The notes beneath the pieces were generated by a model. The model searched no databases. It saw only the letters and a list, made by a program, of their open reading frames with translations, and had not been told where the DNA came from. DNA of 64,000 nucleotides. It comes from Paraburkholderia monticola (lineage in GTDB: Bacteria; Pseudomonadota; Gammaproteobacteria; Burkholderiales; Burkholderiaceae). The first letter of the stretch is position 1; every line of letters starts with the position of its first letter. Shown here one piece after another: positions 53,206-63,935 of the stretch. The position numbers were made by a program, and so were the translations under genes. Location of the stretch: assembly GCF_001580545.1 (NCBI RefSeq), contig NZ_LRBG01000038.1, forward strand, positions 620,001 through 684,000, written 5' to 3'.

Positions 53206-54174
53206 ATGCACGCGCTCAAGCTGCCAGCCGAGGGTTCGAAGCCACGCGGCGGGTCTCATCCGAACTCGCAACCCAGGCCGCGACATAAACCGCTGAAACG
53301 GCGGTTTTCGATCGCGGTCTGGCTGGCCTTGCTGCCGATGCTCCTGACCGTCGTGTTCGCGTACCTGGGCACGATGGTCTGGACCGCGCGCGTGTCGCTC
53401 AGCAATTCGCACACGTTCCCGTCGAACGACTTCGCGGGCCTCACGCAGTACGTGCGGCTGTTCCACAACGACCGCTGGCTCGGGTCGCTGCAGAACATCG
53501 TGATCTACGGCGCGTGCTTTATCGTCGCGTGCATGGTGATCGGTCTGCTGCTCGCGATCTTCATCGATCAGCGCGTGGTCGCGGAAGGCGCGTTGCGCAC
53601 GGTGTTTCTGTATCCGTACGCGATGTCGTTCGTCGCTACCGGGCTCGTGTGGCAGTGGATCCTGAATCCCTCGCTCGGCGCGCAGGAAGTGCTGCACAGG
53701 ATCGGCTTCACGCATGCCCGCTTCGACTGGATCGTCGATCAGGACTATGTCATCTACACGATCGTGATCGCGACCGTGTGGCAGGCCTCGGGGCTCGTGA
53801 TGGCGCTGATGCTGGCGGGCCTGCGCGGCATCGACGAGGAGCTGTGGAAGGCCGCGCGCATCGACGGTATTCCGCGCTGGCGCGTCTACGCGAGCATCGT
53901 GGTGCCGATGCTCGGCCCGTCGATCTCGACCGCGTTCGTGCTGCTGTTCGTGATGGTCGTGAAGCTGTACGACGCGGTCGTCGCGATGACCCAGGGCGGT
54001 CCCGGCACAGCGAGCGAAGTGCCGGCCAAATTCATCATGGACTATCTGTTCGGACGCGCCAACATCGGCCTCGCGTCGGCGGCATCGATCGTGCTGCTCG
54101 CGACGGTGCTCGCGATTCTCGCGCCGTTCTTCTATGCACGCAGCCGCGCGGCGCTGCGCGGGGAGAGAGGATGA
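53206..54174 (+). CDS. ABC sugar transporter permease (MalF type)
   Basis: The 322-residue permease has six TM helices and the EAA loop ELWKAARIDGIPRWRVYASIVVPMLGPS, which docks on the ATPase. A basic N-terminal tail of about 38 residues precedes the first TM. It starts 8 bases after the binding-protein gene and its stop overlaps the next permease start (ATGA). Confidence 0.9.
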   Translation: MHALKLPAEGSKPRGGSHPNSQPRPRHKPLKRRFSIAVWLALLPMLLTVVFAYLGTMVWTARVSLSNSHTFPSNDFAGLTQYVRLFHNDRWLGSLQNIVIYGACFIVACMVIGLLLAIFIDQRVVAEGALRTVFLYPYAMSFVATGLVWQWILNPSLGAQEVLHRIGFTHARFDWIVDQDYVIYTIVIATVWQASGLVMALMLAGLRGIDEELWKAARIDGIPRWRVYASIVVPMLGPSISTAFVLLFVMVVKLYDAVVAMTQGGPGTASEVPAKFIMDYLFGRANIGLASAASIVLLATVLAILAPFFYARSRAALRGERG

Positions 54175-55088
54175 ACACGCTCGATTCCACGCTCAAAGGC
54201 GGCATGCCGCCGCGCGCGCACGCGCGGCCGCGCCGCTCGGCATTCTCGCCGGCCCGGCTCGGCATCTACGCGTTCCTGCTCACCGCGGCGGCGTTTTTCC
54301 TGCTGCCGCTGTACGTGATGCTGGTGACCTCGGTGAAGCCGATGAGCGAGATCCGCCTCGGCAATCTGCTCGGCTTGCCGATGCATTTCACACTCGCCGC
54401 GTGGGGCGATGCGTGGCAGTCGGCCTGCACCGGGCTCGATTGCAACGGCATTCGCGTCGGCTTCTGGAACTCGGTGCGCATCGTCGTGCCGAGCACGGTG
54501 CTGTCGATCATGGTCGGCGCGGTGAACGGCTACGCGTTGAGTTTCTGGCGGCCGCGCGGCGCGGGGCTGCTGTTCGGCGTGCTGCTGGTCGGCGCGTTCA
54601 TTCCGATTCAGGTGATGGTCTATCCGCTCGTGCGCGTGCTCGCCAGCGTGCATCTGTTCAGCTCGCTGCCCGGCATCGTGCTGATCCATACGATCTTCGG
54701 CATGCCGGTGATGACGCTGCTGTTCCGCAACTACTACGCGTCGATTCCGCAGGAGCTGTTCAAGGCCGCGCGCATCGACGGCGGCAGCTTCTGGCGCATC
54801 TTCCTTCAACTGATGCTGCCGATGTCGACACCGATCATCGTCGTCGCGCTGATCATGCAGGTCACGAACATCTGGAACGACTACATTCTGGGCCTCGTGT
54901 TCGCCGGCACGAAGAATCTGCCGATGACGGTGCAACTGAACAACATCATCAACACGACGACCGGCGAGCGGCTCTACAACGTCAACATGGCGGCGACCAT
55001 TCTGACCTCGATGGTGCCGCTCGCGGTCTATTTCGTTTCGGGCCGCTGGTTCGTGCGCGGCATTGCGTCGGGCGCCGTCAAGGGGTAG
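54171..55088 (+). CDS. ABC sugar transporter permease (MalG type)
   Basis: The 305-residue permease has six TM helices and an EAA loop (QELFKAARIDGGSFWRIFLQLMLPMSTPI). It pairs with the preceding permease. The ATG at 54171 overlaps that gene's TGA and follows GGGAGAGAGG, so the much longer open frame upstream is rejected. Confidence 0.9.
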   Translation: MNTLDSTLKGGMPPRAHARPRRSAFSPARLGIYAFLLTAAAFFLLPLYVMLVTSVKPMSEIRLGNLLGLPMHFTLAAWGDAWQSACTGLDCNGIRVGFWNSVRIVVPSTVLSIMVGAVNGYALSFWRPRGAGLLFGVLLVGAFIPIQVMVYPLVRVLASVHLFSSLPGIVLIHTIFGMPVMTLLFRNYYASIPQELFKAARIDGGSFWRIFLQLMLPMSTPIIVVALIMQVTNIWNDYILGLVFAGTKNLPMTVQLNNIINTTTGERLYNVNMAATILTSMVPLAVYFVSGRWFVRGIASGAVKG

Positions 55089-55091
55089 GGC

Positions 55092-56264
<1,173 letters not shown>

Positions 56265-56309
56265 CGCCGCAGCGCGTCACGCGCGAAGCGGCTCGTCGAG
56301 ACAGGCTTG

Positions 56310-57350
56310 ATGGAGAACCGCGTGGCAACACTCAAGGACGTCGCGGAACTGGCCGGCGTGGGCATGTCGACCGCCTCACGAGCCATTTCCGGCAAGGGAC
56401 CGATTTCCGCCGACGCCGCGGCGCGCGTGAAGGCGGCGATCGAGGCGCTGAACTTCCGCCCGTCGTCGATCGGCCGGGCGATGGCGACGCAGCAGCTCGG
56501 CATCATCGGCATCTTCGTGCCGACCTTTTTCGGCTCCTACTACGGCACGATTCTGAAGCAGACCGACACCGAGCTGCGCGCGGTAGGGCGGCATGTCGTG
56601 GTCGCGACCGGCTGCGGAGATTTATCGCCGCGCGACCAGGCGATTGAGGCGGTGCGCTTTCTGATCGGCCGCGATTGCGATGGCGTGGTCGTGATCAGCC
56701 ACGATCTGCACGACGAAGACCTGATCATGCTGCATGGCATGCATCCGAAGATGGTGTTCCTCAATCGCGCGTTCGAGCGCTTGCCGGAAGCGTCGTTCAG
56801 CGCCGATCACCGGCGCGGCGGCGAACTCGCGGCGCGCACGCTGCTCGATCACGGGCATCGCGACATCGCGGTGATTTCCGGGCCCGCTACCGCGTCGGAC
56901 AACGTGATGCGGATCGAAGGCTTTTTCGCTGAACTCGCGCAAGCCGGCATCGCGCGCGACGACGTCACGCTGATCGAATCCGATTTCTCGCCCGAAGGCG
57001 GCTACGCGGCCGCGCAGAAGCTGCTCGACACGAAGCGGCACGTAACAGGCCTCTTTTGCGCGAACGACACGATGGCGGTCAGCGTGCTCGCGCGCTTTCA
57101 CCACGCGGGCATTTCGGTGCCGAACGATATTTCCGTGATCAGCTACGACGACGACTACTCGGCCGCGTATGCGGCACCGGGGCTCACGTCGGTGCATATC
57201 CCGACTGCGGAGCTGACGCAAAACGCGGTGCGCTGGCTGATCAACCAGTGTTACGGCACCGCTTGGGAGATCTTCCGCGAGTTTCCGGTCAGCGTGACGG
57301 TGCGCGAATCGGTCGGGCCGGCGCCGATGGTGAAGAACAAGGCACGCTGA
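56310..57350 (+). CDS. LacI-family repressor of the beta-glucoside operon
   Basis: The protein has a LacI HTH and hinge (ATLKDVAELAGVGMSTASRAISGKGPISADAAARVKAAIEALNFRPS) and a periplasmic-binding-like sugar domain. Two starts are possible: ATG 56310 (346 residues) or GTG 56322, which has GGAG at a good distance and gives the family-typical MATLKDVAELAGV. It is the last gene of the operon it should control through the palindrome at 50346-50361. Confidence 0.88.
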   Translation: MENRVATLKDVAELAGVGMSTASRAISGKGPISADAAARVKAAIEALNFRPSSIGRAMATQQLGIIGIFVPTFFGSYYGTILKQTDTELRAVGRHVVVATGCGDLSPRDQAIEAVRFLIGRDCDGVVVISHDLHDEDLIMLHGMHPKMVFLNRAFERLPEASFSADHRRGGELAARTLLDHGHRDIAVISGPATASDNVMRIEGFFAELAQAGIARDDVTLIESDFSPEGGYAAAQKLLDTKRHVTGLFCANDTMAVSVLARFHHAGISVPNDISVISYDDDYSAAYAAPGLTSVHIPTAELTQNAVRWLINQCYGTAWEIFREFPVSVTVRESVGPAPMVKNKAR

Positions 57351-57405
57351 GGGCGGACTAGAAGGGTTTGCCTAATTGCGTGGCGTGACTGACGCCTGAG
57401 GTGAG

Positions 57406-57450
57406 CGCGGGTCTGCGATCACGCTCGGACGCAGCATTCGCGGGGTTTTT
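57406..57450 (+). terminator. Possible terminator after the LacI gene
   Basis: CTGCG (57413-57417) pairs with CGCAG (57430-57434), with further GCG/CGC pairing outside, followed by GGGGTTTTT (57442-57450). The stem is imperfect but the T run is the best in this gap. Confidence 0.4.
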
Positions 57451-57903
57451 CACTCGCCAGAGCTTCCGTAGATTCGCGTTTTCACTTACATATGCGAGGG
57501 TCGTTTTAAGACCTTAGTAATACTTCGCAATAGAGCTTTGCGGTTTTCCCTCATAAAACTTACTGCAAATTTCTCTAAACTTGCCGGTAACAATTTGTTA
57601 CGGGGTGAGTGCGATGTTGGCCATCTTTCTGATCGCCTGTCCGATCTGCATCGCCGCGCTGTTTGGTTTTGCGCGCCATGTGGATCCGGAGACAGGGCAT
57701 TTCAAACGTTAATTCTTCAGGCGTTTTTACCGCGGTGGGGCCGTGGTGATTTTCGCTTGGCGACTATTGTTTTGTTAGTTCGTTGTCAGTTTGAAATCGG
57801 CAATCGTTTGCTGTCTTTCGGATTGCTTTCTCTTTTTCGTTTGCCTCAATAGCCCGTTACACCTTTCATCAAGTCTTGCCTTTGTGTGCCGGTTCGCGGC
57901 ACG
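57451..57903. other. AT-rich gap before the SulP gene, with one small frame
   Basis: This ~450-bp stretch is clearly AT-richer than its surroundings. Apart from the 32-codon frame at 57614-57712 I see no gene. It should contain the promoter for the SulP transporter, but no well-spaced hexamer pair stood out. Confidence 0.45.
57614..57712 (+). CDS. Small hydrophobic protein (32 residues), tentative
   Basis: The frame encodes a single hydrophobic helix (MLAIFLIACPICIAALFGFA) followed by a short charged tail (RHVDPETGHFKR). GGGGTGAG lies about 4-11 bases before the ATG, an acceptable ribosome site. Small one-helix membrane proteins are common next to transporters, but I recognise no family and chance is possible. 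Confidence 0.4.
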   Translation: MLAIFLIACPICIAALFGFARHVDPETGHFKR

Positions 57904-59652
57904 ATGCGCGATTACCTTCGGTTTGGGGCGGCATCGCGTATGCAAGAATCTCTGCAAAAAATGGCGGCACGTGCCAGCGTGCTGAAGGGCGTTCTTCCTT
58001 TGAGCCGGATCGCGGCGGCGCGTGATGCGCTGGCCGGTGTGCAGCTTGCGTCGATGGATATCCCGCAGGTGCTCGGCTACGCGCGCATTGCCGGCATGCC
58101 GGCCGTGACCGGGCTCTATACGGTGTTCCTGCCGCTCGTCGCGTTCGCGTTTTTCGGCGCGTCGCGGCATCTGGTCGTCGCGGCCGATTCGGCCACCGCA
58201 ACGATCTTCGCGAGCCGTCTGTCGACGATGGCGCCGGCATCGAGCGCCGAATACGCGGCGCTCGCGGCGATGGTCGCGTTGCTGACGGCGGCGTTGCTGC
58301 TCGTCGCGCGCATCTTCAAGCTCGGCTTTCTCGCCGATTTCCTCTCGCGCACGGTGCTGGTGGGCTTTCTCGCCGGCGTCGGCGTGCAGGTCGGCATCGC
58401 GATGCTCGGCGACATGTTCGGCGTGCCCGGACATGCGGCGACCAGCGTGAATCAACTGCTGCTCGTCCTGCGCGAGGCCGCGCAGATCAACCGGCCGACG
58501 CTCGCGATCTCGGTGCTCGTGGTGGCCGCGATTCTCGTCTGCAAACGTTTCTGGCCGCGCTTGCCGGTGCCGTTGATCGTGGTCGTCGCCGGCATTGCCG
58601 CGAGCGACGTGTTCGGCTTCGCCGCACACGGTATCTCGATCCTCGGACCGGTGGAGGGCGGATTGCCGCCGCTGCGGATTCCGTCGGTGACGTGGCAGCA
58701 GATGCTCGATCTGGTGCCGGTCGCCGCGTCGTGCTTCGTGATGATCGTCGCGCAAAGCGCCGCCGCGAGCCGCGTGTACGCCGAGCAATATCACGAGCCG
58801 GTCGATAACAACGCGGACCTGCTCGGCATCGCGGCCGCCAACGCGGCGGCGGCGTTTACCGGCGCGTTCGTCGTCAACGGCAGCCCGACGCAGACCGCGA
58901 TGGGCGATCGCGCCGGCACGCGCAGCCAGTTCGCGCAGCTCGTGTTCGCGGCGGTCGTGGTGGTCGTGCTGCTGTTTTTCAGCCGCTATCTGCAGTATCT
59001 GCCGCACTGCATTCTCGCGAGCATCGTGTTTACGATCGCGGTCGGGCTGGTCAACGTGCAGTCGCTGTTTTCGATTCGTCGCGAAAGTCCCGGCGAATTC
59101 AGGCTGGCGGTGTTCACGGCGGCGGCGGTCGTCCTGATCGGCGTCGAGCACGGCATTCTGGTCGCGGTCGCGGTGTCGTTGCTGCGTCACGTGCGACACA
59201 GCTATCGCCCGCACACGATGATGCTCGCGCCCAACGGCGACGGCCAGTGGGTGCCGGTGCCGGCGGTGCCCGGCATGGAGACCGTGCCCGGGCTGATCGT
59301 CTATCGCTTCGGCGCCGATCTGTTCTACGCGAACGATCATTTTTTCGTCGACGATACGCGCCGCCTGGTCGATCACGCACCGAACCCGGTGCGCTGGTTC
59401 GTCGTGGATGCGAGCGCGATTACGGATGTCGATTATTCGGCGGCGCGCTCGGTCGGCGAGCTGTGCGCGGCGCTCAAGAGTAGCGGGATCGAAGTGATCT
59501 TCGCGCGCGTGAATCGCTATTTGCGTTCGGATATGGATCGGCATGGCATCACGCCGATCGTCGAGGAGCGCTGCATATTCGGCACGCTGCACGAGGCGCT
59601 GACGATGGCGGGCGTGGAGAAGCCGCATGAGCAGGTGAAGGGGGCGCTGTAA
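57904..59652 (+). CDS. SulP-family anion transporter with C-terminal STAS domain
   Basis: The protein (582 residues from ATG 57904) has the SulP core of about 12-14 TM segments (ALAGVQLASMDIPQVLGYARIAGMPAVTGLYTVFLPL, FVVNGSPTQTAMGDRAGTRSQ) and a cytoplasmic STAS domain (about 450-560, FVVDASAITDVDYSAARSVGEL). Members carry sulphate, bicarbonate or dicarboxylates; the substrate cannot be read here. A downstream ATG at 57940 (MQESLQKMAARAS) is an equally plausible start. Confidence 0.87.
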   Translation: MRDYLRFGAASRMQESLQKMAARASVLKGVLPLSRIAAARDALAGVQLASMDIPQVLGYARIAGMPAVTGLYTVFLPLVAFAFFGASRHLVVAADSATATIFASRLSTMAPASSAEYAALAAMVALLTAALLLVARIFKLGFLADFLSRTVLVGFLAGVGVQVGIAMLGDMFGVPGHAATSVNQLLLVLREAAQINRPTLAISVLVVAAILVCKRFWPRLPVPLIVVVAGIAASDVFGFAAHGISILGPVEGGLPPLRIPSVTWQQMLDLVPVAASCFVMIVAQSAAASRVYAEQYHEPVDNNADLLGIAAANAAAAFTGAFVVNGSPTQTAMGDRAGTRSQFAQLVFAAVVVVVLLFFSRYLQYLPHCILASIVFTIAVGLVNVQSLFSIRRESPGEFRLAVFTAAAVVLIGVEHGILVAVAVSLLRHVRHSYRPHTMMLAPNGDGQWVPVPAVPGMETVPGLIVYRFGADLFYANDHFFVDDTRRLVDHAPNPVRWFVVDASAITDVDYSAARSVGELCAALKSSGIEVIFARVNRYLRSDMDRHGITPIVEERCIFGTLHEALTMAGVEKPHEQVKGAL

Positions 59653-59696
59653 CGGGTCATGCCCGGCGCAAGGCGATCAGCGACGGCCGGCGGACC

Positions 59697-60500
59697 CTAG
59701 CGGCCGGAATCCGCCGGAGCGCACACCTTGCTTTTGCGTTTGGCGACCGCGACCGCAAAGTCCTCGGAGAACGCCCGCTGCGCGAAGCAGGGCGCCGAGC
59801 TCGCGAGCAGTGCATCGACTTGCGCGAACTGTTTGTCGACTACCCATGGTCGGCGTGCGAGCGTGCGGTCGTTGAGCCAGTAGGGACTCCAGTCCCGGGT
59901 CGTTTCGATGACCTCGCGCGCGAATTGCGGCCCGTATTCGAGCGCGCCCTCGATCACGACATCGATGTACGACTCGACGAGCGGATATTTCGCGTCGGGC
60001 AGCGGAAGCCCTTCGCCCGGCGCCTTGCCTTCGACCTTCGGCACGTAGACCCAGACTGTTCCCTGCGCCGGCAGCGGCTGCCACGACACCGCCTCGATCA
60101 ACGCGCGCGGCACCTCGACGCGCACATAGCCCTTCTCACGCTGGTCGAACGCGGACATGTCATTGCCGGCAACGGGATAGATCACCCCGTTGATCGTCAT
60201 CGGTGCCTCGCCCTCGAATGGATGCCGCAGGCCGAGCGCCGTGAACCCCGAGGTCGCACGGTCGTTCCAGCTGCGCACATAGCCGAACGCCGCCGCGACG
60301 CGCACCGGAATCGCCGGAACCGGCTTGCCCGCCGTGTCGGCGCGCGATGGCGAGTTGATCAGCGAGCCGTAGCCGAAAATGAACTGCGTCGGCTGATCGG
60401 GAAGACGCGTTCCCCAGTAGTCGGCGGTTTGCGCGTGCGCCGCCGGGCCAACGAGCGCGAACGCCACGATCAAGGTTCGAATCTTTGCCATTGCCGCCAT
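59697..60500 (-). CDS. Exported gamma-glutamylcyclotransferase-like protein
   Basis: The 267-residue protein has a signal peptide (AKIRTLIVAFALVGPAAHAQ) and the GGCT-like FIFGYGSLINS motif with FGYVRSWNDR. Cytoplasmic relatives cyclise gamma-glutamyl amino acids; an exported form is unusual and its substrate is unknown. Two cysteines near the end (APCFAQ, SKVCAP) may pair. GGAG precedes the ATG at 60500. Confidence 0.72.
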   Translation of the reverse strand: MAAMAKIRTLIVAFALVGPAAHAQTADYWGTRLPDQPTQFIFGYGSLINSPSRADTAGKPVPAIPVRVAAAFGYVRSWNDRATSGFTALGLRHPFEGEAPMTINGVIYPVAGNDMSAFDQREKGYVRVEVPRALIEAVSWQPLPAQGTVWVYVPKVEGKAPGEGLPLPDAKYPLVESYIDVVIEGALEYGPQFAREVIETTRDWSPYWLNDRTLARRPWVVDKQFAQVDALLASSAPCFAQRAFSEDFAVAVAKRKSKVCAPADSGR

Positions 60501-60662
60501 CGTCGGATCTCCGTCCTATGTATTGCCGCAGATGATCGCCTCAGCCGGGGCGCCTTGCAACTGCGCGCGCAGTGGGGTTTTGCTCCTGCGGCCCGATTCC
60601 ATTGCCTAAGATCAAGTTACGCGAAACCCGTTCTCGCGCGACTTTTCCACCAGGAGGTGACG

Positions 60663-60866
60663 ATGAAAGCAGACGACAAGGGCGACGTGCGCGCTTTCGT
60701 GCAAACGGCCGAGCAGGGTGGCGAGCATGTCTGGGTCATCACGCTGGTCGACTTCGCGGCTCGCGAGGTCAAACGCTCCCTCGTTTCCGACGAGACCTAT
60801 GCGACCCACGCCGCTGCCAAAGATGCCGGGGAGGCCCATCTGAAGGCGCTGGCGGAGGATCGCTAG
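60663..60866 (+). CDS. Small conserved-looking cytoplasmic protein
   Basis: The 67-residue protein MKADDKGDVRAFVQTAEQGGEHVWVITLVDFAAREVKRS... has alternating strands and a final helix (THAAAKDAGEAHLKALAED). An excellent AGGAGGTGAC ribosome site lies 5 bases before the ATG, which argues that it is real. I recognise no family. Confidence 0.65.
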   Translation: MKADDKGDVRAFVQTAEQGGEHVWVITLVDFAAREVKRSLVSDETYATHAAAKDAGEAHLKALAEDR

Positions 60867-60958
60867 ACGCGCTCACTTGTGCCTTGGTTTCGCAGGCGAA
60901 CGTACTAACGTTGCACTATAGATAAATGGGCGGCAAACGGGGCGGAAGAGGCAAGGTG

Positions 60959-62464
60959 ATGGCCAGTACGCAAGGAACCACCGGATCGCCGTTTGCGGCG
61001 TCCGTCGAGCCGGGCAGCTTTCGCGTCACGCGCCCGCAGAACGCGAGCGATGTGACCGACCTGCTGCGACAGCACGATATTCAGATCGTCGATCTGAAGT
61101 TCACCGATCTGCCCGGCCTCTGGCAGCACTTCTCGATCACGCTCCCCGAAGTTCACGATGACCTGTTCAACGCCGGCATCGGCTTCGACGGTTCATCGAT
61201 CCGCGGCTTTCAGGAGATCCACGAGTCGGACATGCTGCTCAGGCCCGACCCGACAACGGCCTTCGTCGACCCGGCTTGCGACACACCGACCCTGTCGATG
61301 ATTTGCGACGTCGTCGATCCGGTGCTGCGGCAGCCGTACTCGCGCGATCCGCGCTACGTGGCGAAAAAAGCCGAGAACTATCTGCGCCAGACGGGCATCG
61401 CGACGACGTGTTATTTCGGCCCGGAATTGGAATTCTTCATCTTCGACTCGATCCGCTATGGTCAGGATCAGCATTGCGGCTACTACTACGTCGAGTCGGG
61501 CGAGGGCGACTGGACCAGCGGTCGGGACGAGGGCGCATACGGCGGCGGCAACCTTGGCTACAAGCAGCGCTACAAGGAAGGCTATTTCCCGGTGCCGCCC
61601 CATGACACGTTGCAGGAAATCCGCTCGGAAATCGTGCTGAGGCTTCAGCAGGCAGGCGTACAGATCGAAGTGCATCACCACGAAGTCGCGACGGCGGGAC
61701 AGAACGAGATCGATATGCGCTTTGCGACGCTCACCCGCATGGCCGACAACGTGATGATCTACAAGTACATCTGCAAGAACGTCGCACGCCGGCACGGCAA
61801 GGTGGCAACTTTCATGCCGAAACCGCTCTTCGCCGACAACGCGAGCGGCATGCACTGTCACCAGAGCCTGTGGAACGACGACCAGAACCTCTTTTACGAC
61901 GCGGGCGGCTGGGCGCTGACTTCCGATATGTGCCGCTGGTACATCGGCGGATTGCTTCAGCATGCGCCCGCGCTGATGGCGTTCTGCGCGCCGACGACGA
62001 ATTCCTACAAACGCCTGGTGCCGGGCTATGAGGCGCCCGTCAATCTGGCCATGTCACAGCGGAACCGTTCGGCCGCGGCGCGCATCCCGATGTATTCCGA
62101 TTCGCCCAATGCGCGGCGCGTCGAATTCCGCTGTCCCGACCCGTCGGCCAATGCCTATCTTGCTTTCGCGGCGATGCTGATGGCCGGCCTCGACGGCATC
62201 GAAAACAAGACCGATCCTGGCGCGCCGCTCGACCGCAACATCTACGATCTGCCACCCGAAGAAGCCCGCAACGTGCGCCAGGTGCCGGGTTCCCTCGACG
62301 AGGCGCTGGCCGCGCTCGAAACCGATAACACGTTCCTGCGCAAAGGCGATGTCTTCACCGACGACGTCATCGAAACCTGGATCGACTACAAGCGCACACG
62401 CGAGATCGACACGATCAAACTGCGTCCGCATCCCTGGGAGTTTTATCTGTACTTCGATACCTAG
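60959..62464 (+). CDS. glnA: Type I glutamine synthetase
   Basis: The 501-residue enzyme has the GS beta-grasp opening (VDLKFTDLPGLWQHFSI), GFDGSSIRGF, the metal-site GPELEFFIFD, NGSGMHCHQ-like DNASGMHCHQSLW, and the RIPMYSDSPNARRVEFRCPDPSANAYLAF active-site segment. The NIYDLPPEE loop keeps the tyrosine that is adenylylated in regulated enterobacterial enzymes. It makes glutamine from glutamate, ammonia and ATP. It differs from the usual 471-residue GlnA by an N-terminal extension of about 25 residues, and no glnB, ntrB or ntrC lies nearby, so it may be an accessory copy. Start 60959 follows AAGGTG; 60926 would add 11 residues. Confidence 0.88.
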   Translation: MASTQGTTGSPFAASVEPGSFRVTRPQNASDVTDLLRQHDIQIVDLKFTDLPGLWQHFSITLPEVHDDLFNAGIGFDGSSIRGFQEIHESDMLLRPDPTTAFVDPACDTPTLSMICDVVDPVLRQPYSRDPRYVAKKAENYLRQTGIATTCYFGPELEFFIFDSIRYGQDQHCGYYYVESGEGDWTSGRDEGAYGGGNLGYKQRYKEGYFPVPPHDTLQEIRSEIVLRLQQAGVQIEVHHHEVATAGQNEIDMRFATLTRMADNVMIYKYICKNVARRHGKVATFMPKPLFADNASGMHCHQSLWNDDQNLFYDAGGWALTSDMCRWYIGGLLQHAPALMAFCAPTTNSYKRLVPGYEAPVNLAMSQRNRSAAARIPMYSDSPNARRVEFRCPDPSANAYLAFAAMLMAGLDGIENKTDPGAPLDRNIYDLPPEEARNVRQVPGSLDEALAALETDNTFLRKGDVFTDDVIETWIDYKRTREIDTIKLRPHPWEFYLYFDT

Positions 62465-62492
62465 AAAGCAGGGGACGACAGGCCCCGCGAGC

Positions 62493-63935
62493 TCAAAGCA
62501 GGATAGGCGCGCAAATCAGAAGAAACACCGCGATGTAGACGACGCCGAAGATCAGCCCGAGTCTCCAGAAGTCGCCCGCGGGCAGATACCCGCTGCCGAA
62601 GTACACCGGGCTCGGACCCGATCCATAAGGCGTCAGGATCCCCATGATCCCCAACGTCAATGACAGCATCAGCGCGAACGCCTCCATCGGCATGCCTGGA
62701 ACGGTCGAGCCCACCGCCAGCATGACCGGCAGCATCGCCGTCGCATGGGCGGTCACGCTCGCGAACATGTAATGCGTGAAGAAAAAGATCAGCACGAGTA
62801 CGATCGCCGCCGTCGTCGGTGGAAAGCCGCTCATATGCGTCGAGATCGTCGCGGCGAACCATTTGACGAAGCCAGTCCTGCTGAGTCCATCGGCGAGGGT
62901 GACGAGCGTCGCGAACCACGCAAGGGTATTCCAGGCCTGTTTGTTGGCGAGCATGTCGTCCCAGCTCACCACGCCCGTGACCAGCATCAGCGCGATCACC
63001 ATCAGCGCCGCGGTCGTGGCGTTGACGTAGTCGTCCGCAAAGACCCACAGCGCCAGCGCGATCACGACCAGCACGGCGAGCGTGATTTCCCGCCGGCTGA
63101 GCGGCCCCATCTCCTTGAGCTGCTGGGCGGCCCAGGCTGGCACTTCGGCGCTCTGCTTCACCTGCGGCGGATAGATCACATAAGTGAGCAGCGGCACGGC
63201 CAGCAGCAGCAGGATGCCCGCGGGCGCGAAGGCGAGAAACCACTGCGTCCATTCAAGGTCGACGTTGACCATTTTCTTGACGAGTTCGACGGCGAGCAGA
63301 TTGGGCGCGAGCCCGGTGAGGAACATCGAACTCGTCACGCAGGTCGTGGCGATCGCGATCCACATGATGTACGAACCGATGCGCCGTGCCGACGGATCGT
63401 TCGGCTTCGAGTCGTACAGCGGCGGCAAACTGCGAATCACCGGGAAGATCGTGCCGCCGCTGCGGGCCGTGTTGGAAGGGGTGAAGGGCGCGAGCACGGC
63501 GTCCGCCACCATCACCGCATAGCCGAGCGTCAGAGTGCGGCGGCCCAGCGCCCGCACGAGCATCAGTGCAATGCGCCGGCCGAGCCCGGTTTTCTCGTAG
63601 CCGAGCGCGAACATGAAGGCGCCGAAGATCAGCCACACGGTGCCGTTGGAGAAACCGGAAAGGGCCCAGCTGAGCCCCGCATTCGCCACATTGAAGCCGG
63701 GTTTGGCGAGTTGTTCGGGACTGAAGAACACCCACTCGCTGAACACGGCGACGAGCGTCACGGCGATCAGACCGATCGCGGCGCCTGGAATGGGCTCCAG
63801 CATCAACCCGACGATCACGCCCACGAAAATCGCGAAGTAATACCACGTGTGCTGCTCCAGGCCGGCGGGAGTGGGAATCAGTGCGATCACGATCGCCACG
63901 ATCAGCGGGGCGACGGCCTTCCAGAAAGTTTTCAT
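62493..63935 (-). CDS. DASS-family dicarboxylate/anion permease, second copy
   Basis: The 480-residue protein has about 12-14 TM segments and the two DASS ligand loops: LAPFTPSNTARSGGTIFPVIRSL (with the SNT triplet) and MFASVTAHATAMLPVMLAVG with LTPYGSGPSPVYFGSGYLPAGDFW. It is closest to the CitT/TtdT tartrate-succinate group. By eye it is a distant paralog of the permease at 37498-38976, which has SIT in place of SNT. It converges on glnA, 28 bases away. Confidence 0.87.
   Translation of the reverse strand: MKTFWKAVAPLIVAIVIALIPTPAGLEQHTWYYFAIFVGVIVGLMLEPIPGAAIGLIAVTLVAVFSEWVFFSPEQLAKPGFNVANAGLSWALSGFSNGTVWLIFGAFMFALGYEKTGLGRRIALMLVRALGRRTLTLGYAVMVADAVLAPFTPSNTARSGGTIFPVIRSLPPLYDSKPNDPSARRIGSYIMWIAIATTCVTSSMFLTGLAPNLLAVELVKKMVNVDLEWTQWFLAFAPAGILLLLAVPLLTYVIYPPQVKQSAEVPAWAAQQLKEMGPLSRREITLAVLVVIALALWVFADDYVNATTAALMVIALMLVTGVVSWDDMLANKQAWNTLAWFATLVTLADGLSRTGFVKWFAATISTHMSGFPPTTAAIVLVLIFFFTHYMFASVTAHATAMLPVMLAVGSTVPGMPMEAFALMLSLTLGIMGILTPYGSGPSPVYFGSGYLPAGDFWRLGLIFGVVYIAVFLLICAPILL

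Noticed and set aside
57775..59628. Minus-strand open frame of 617 codons opposite the SulP gene
   Set aside because: Composition is that of a shadow frame (Arg/His/Asp-rich, no hydrophobic core), while the plus strand has a clear SulP/STAS protein.
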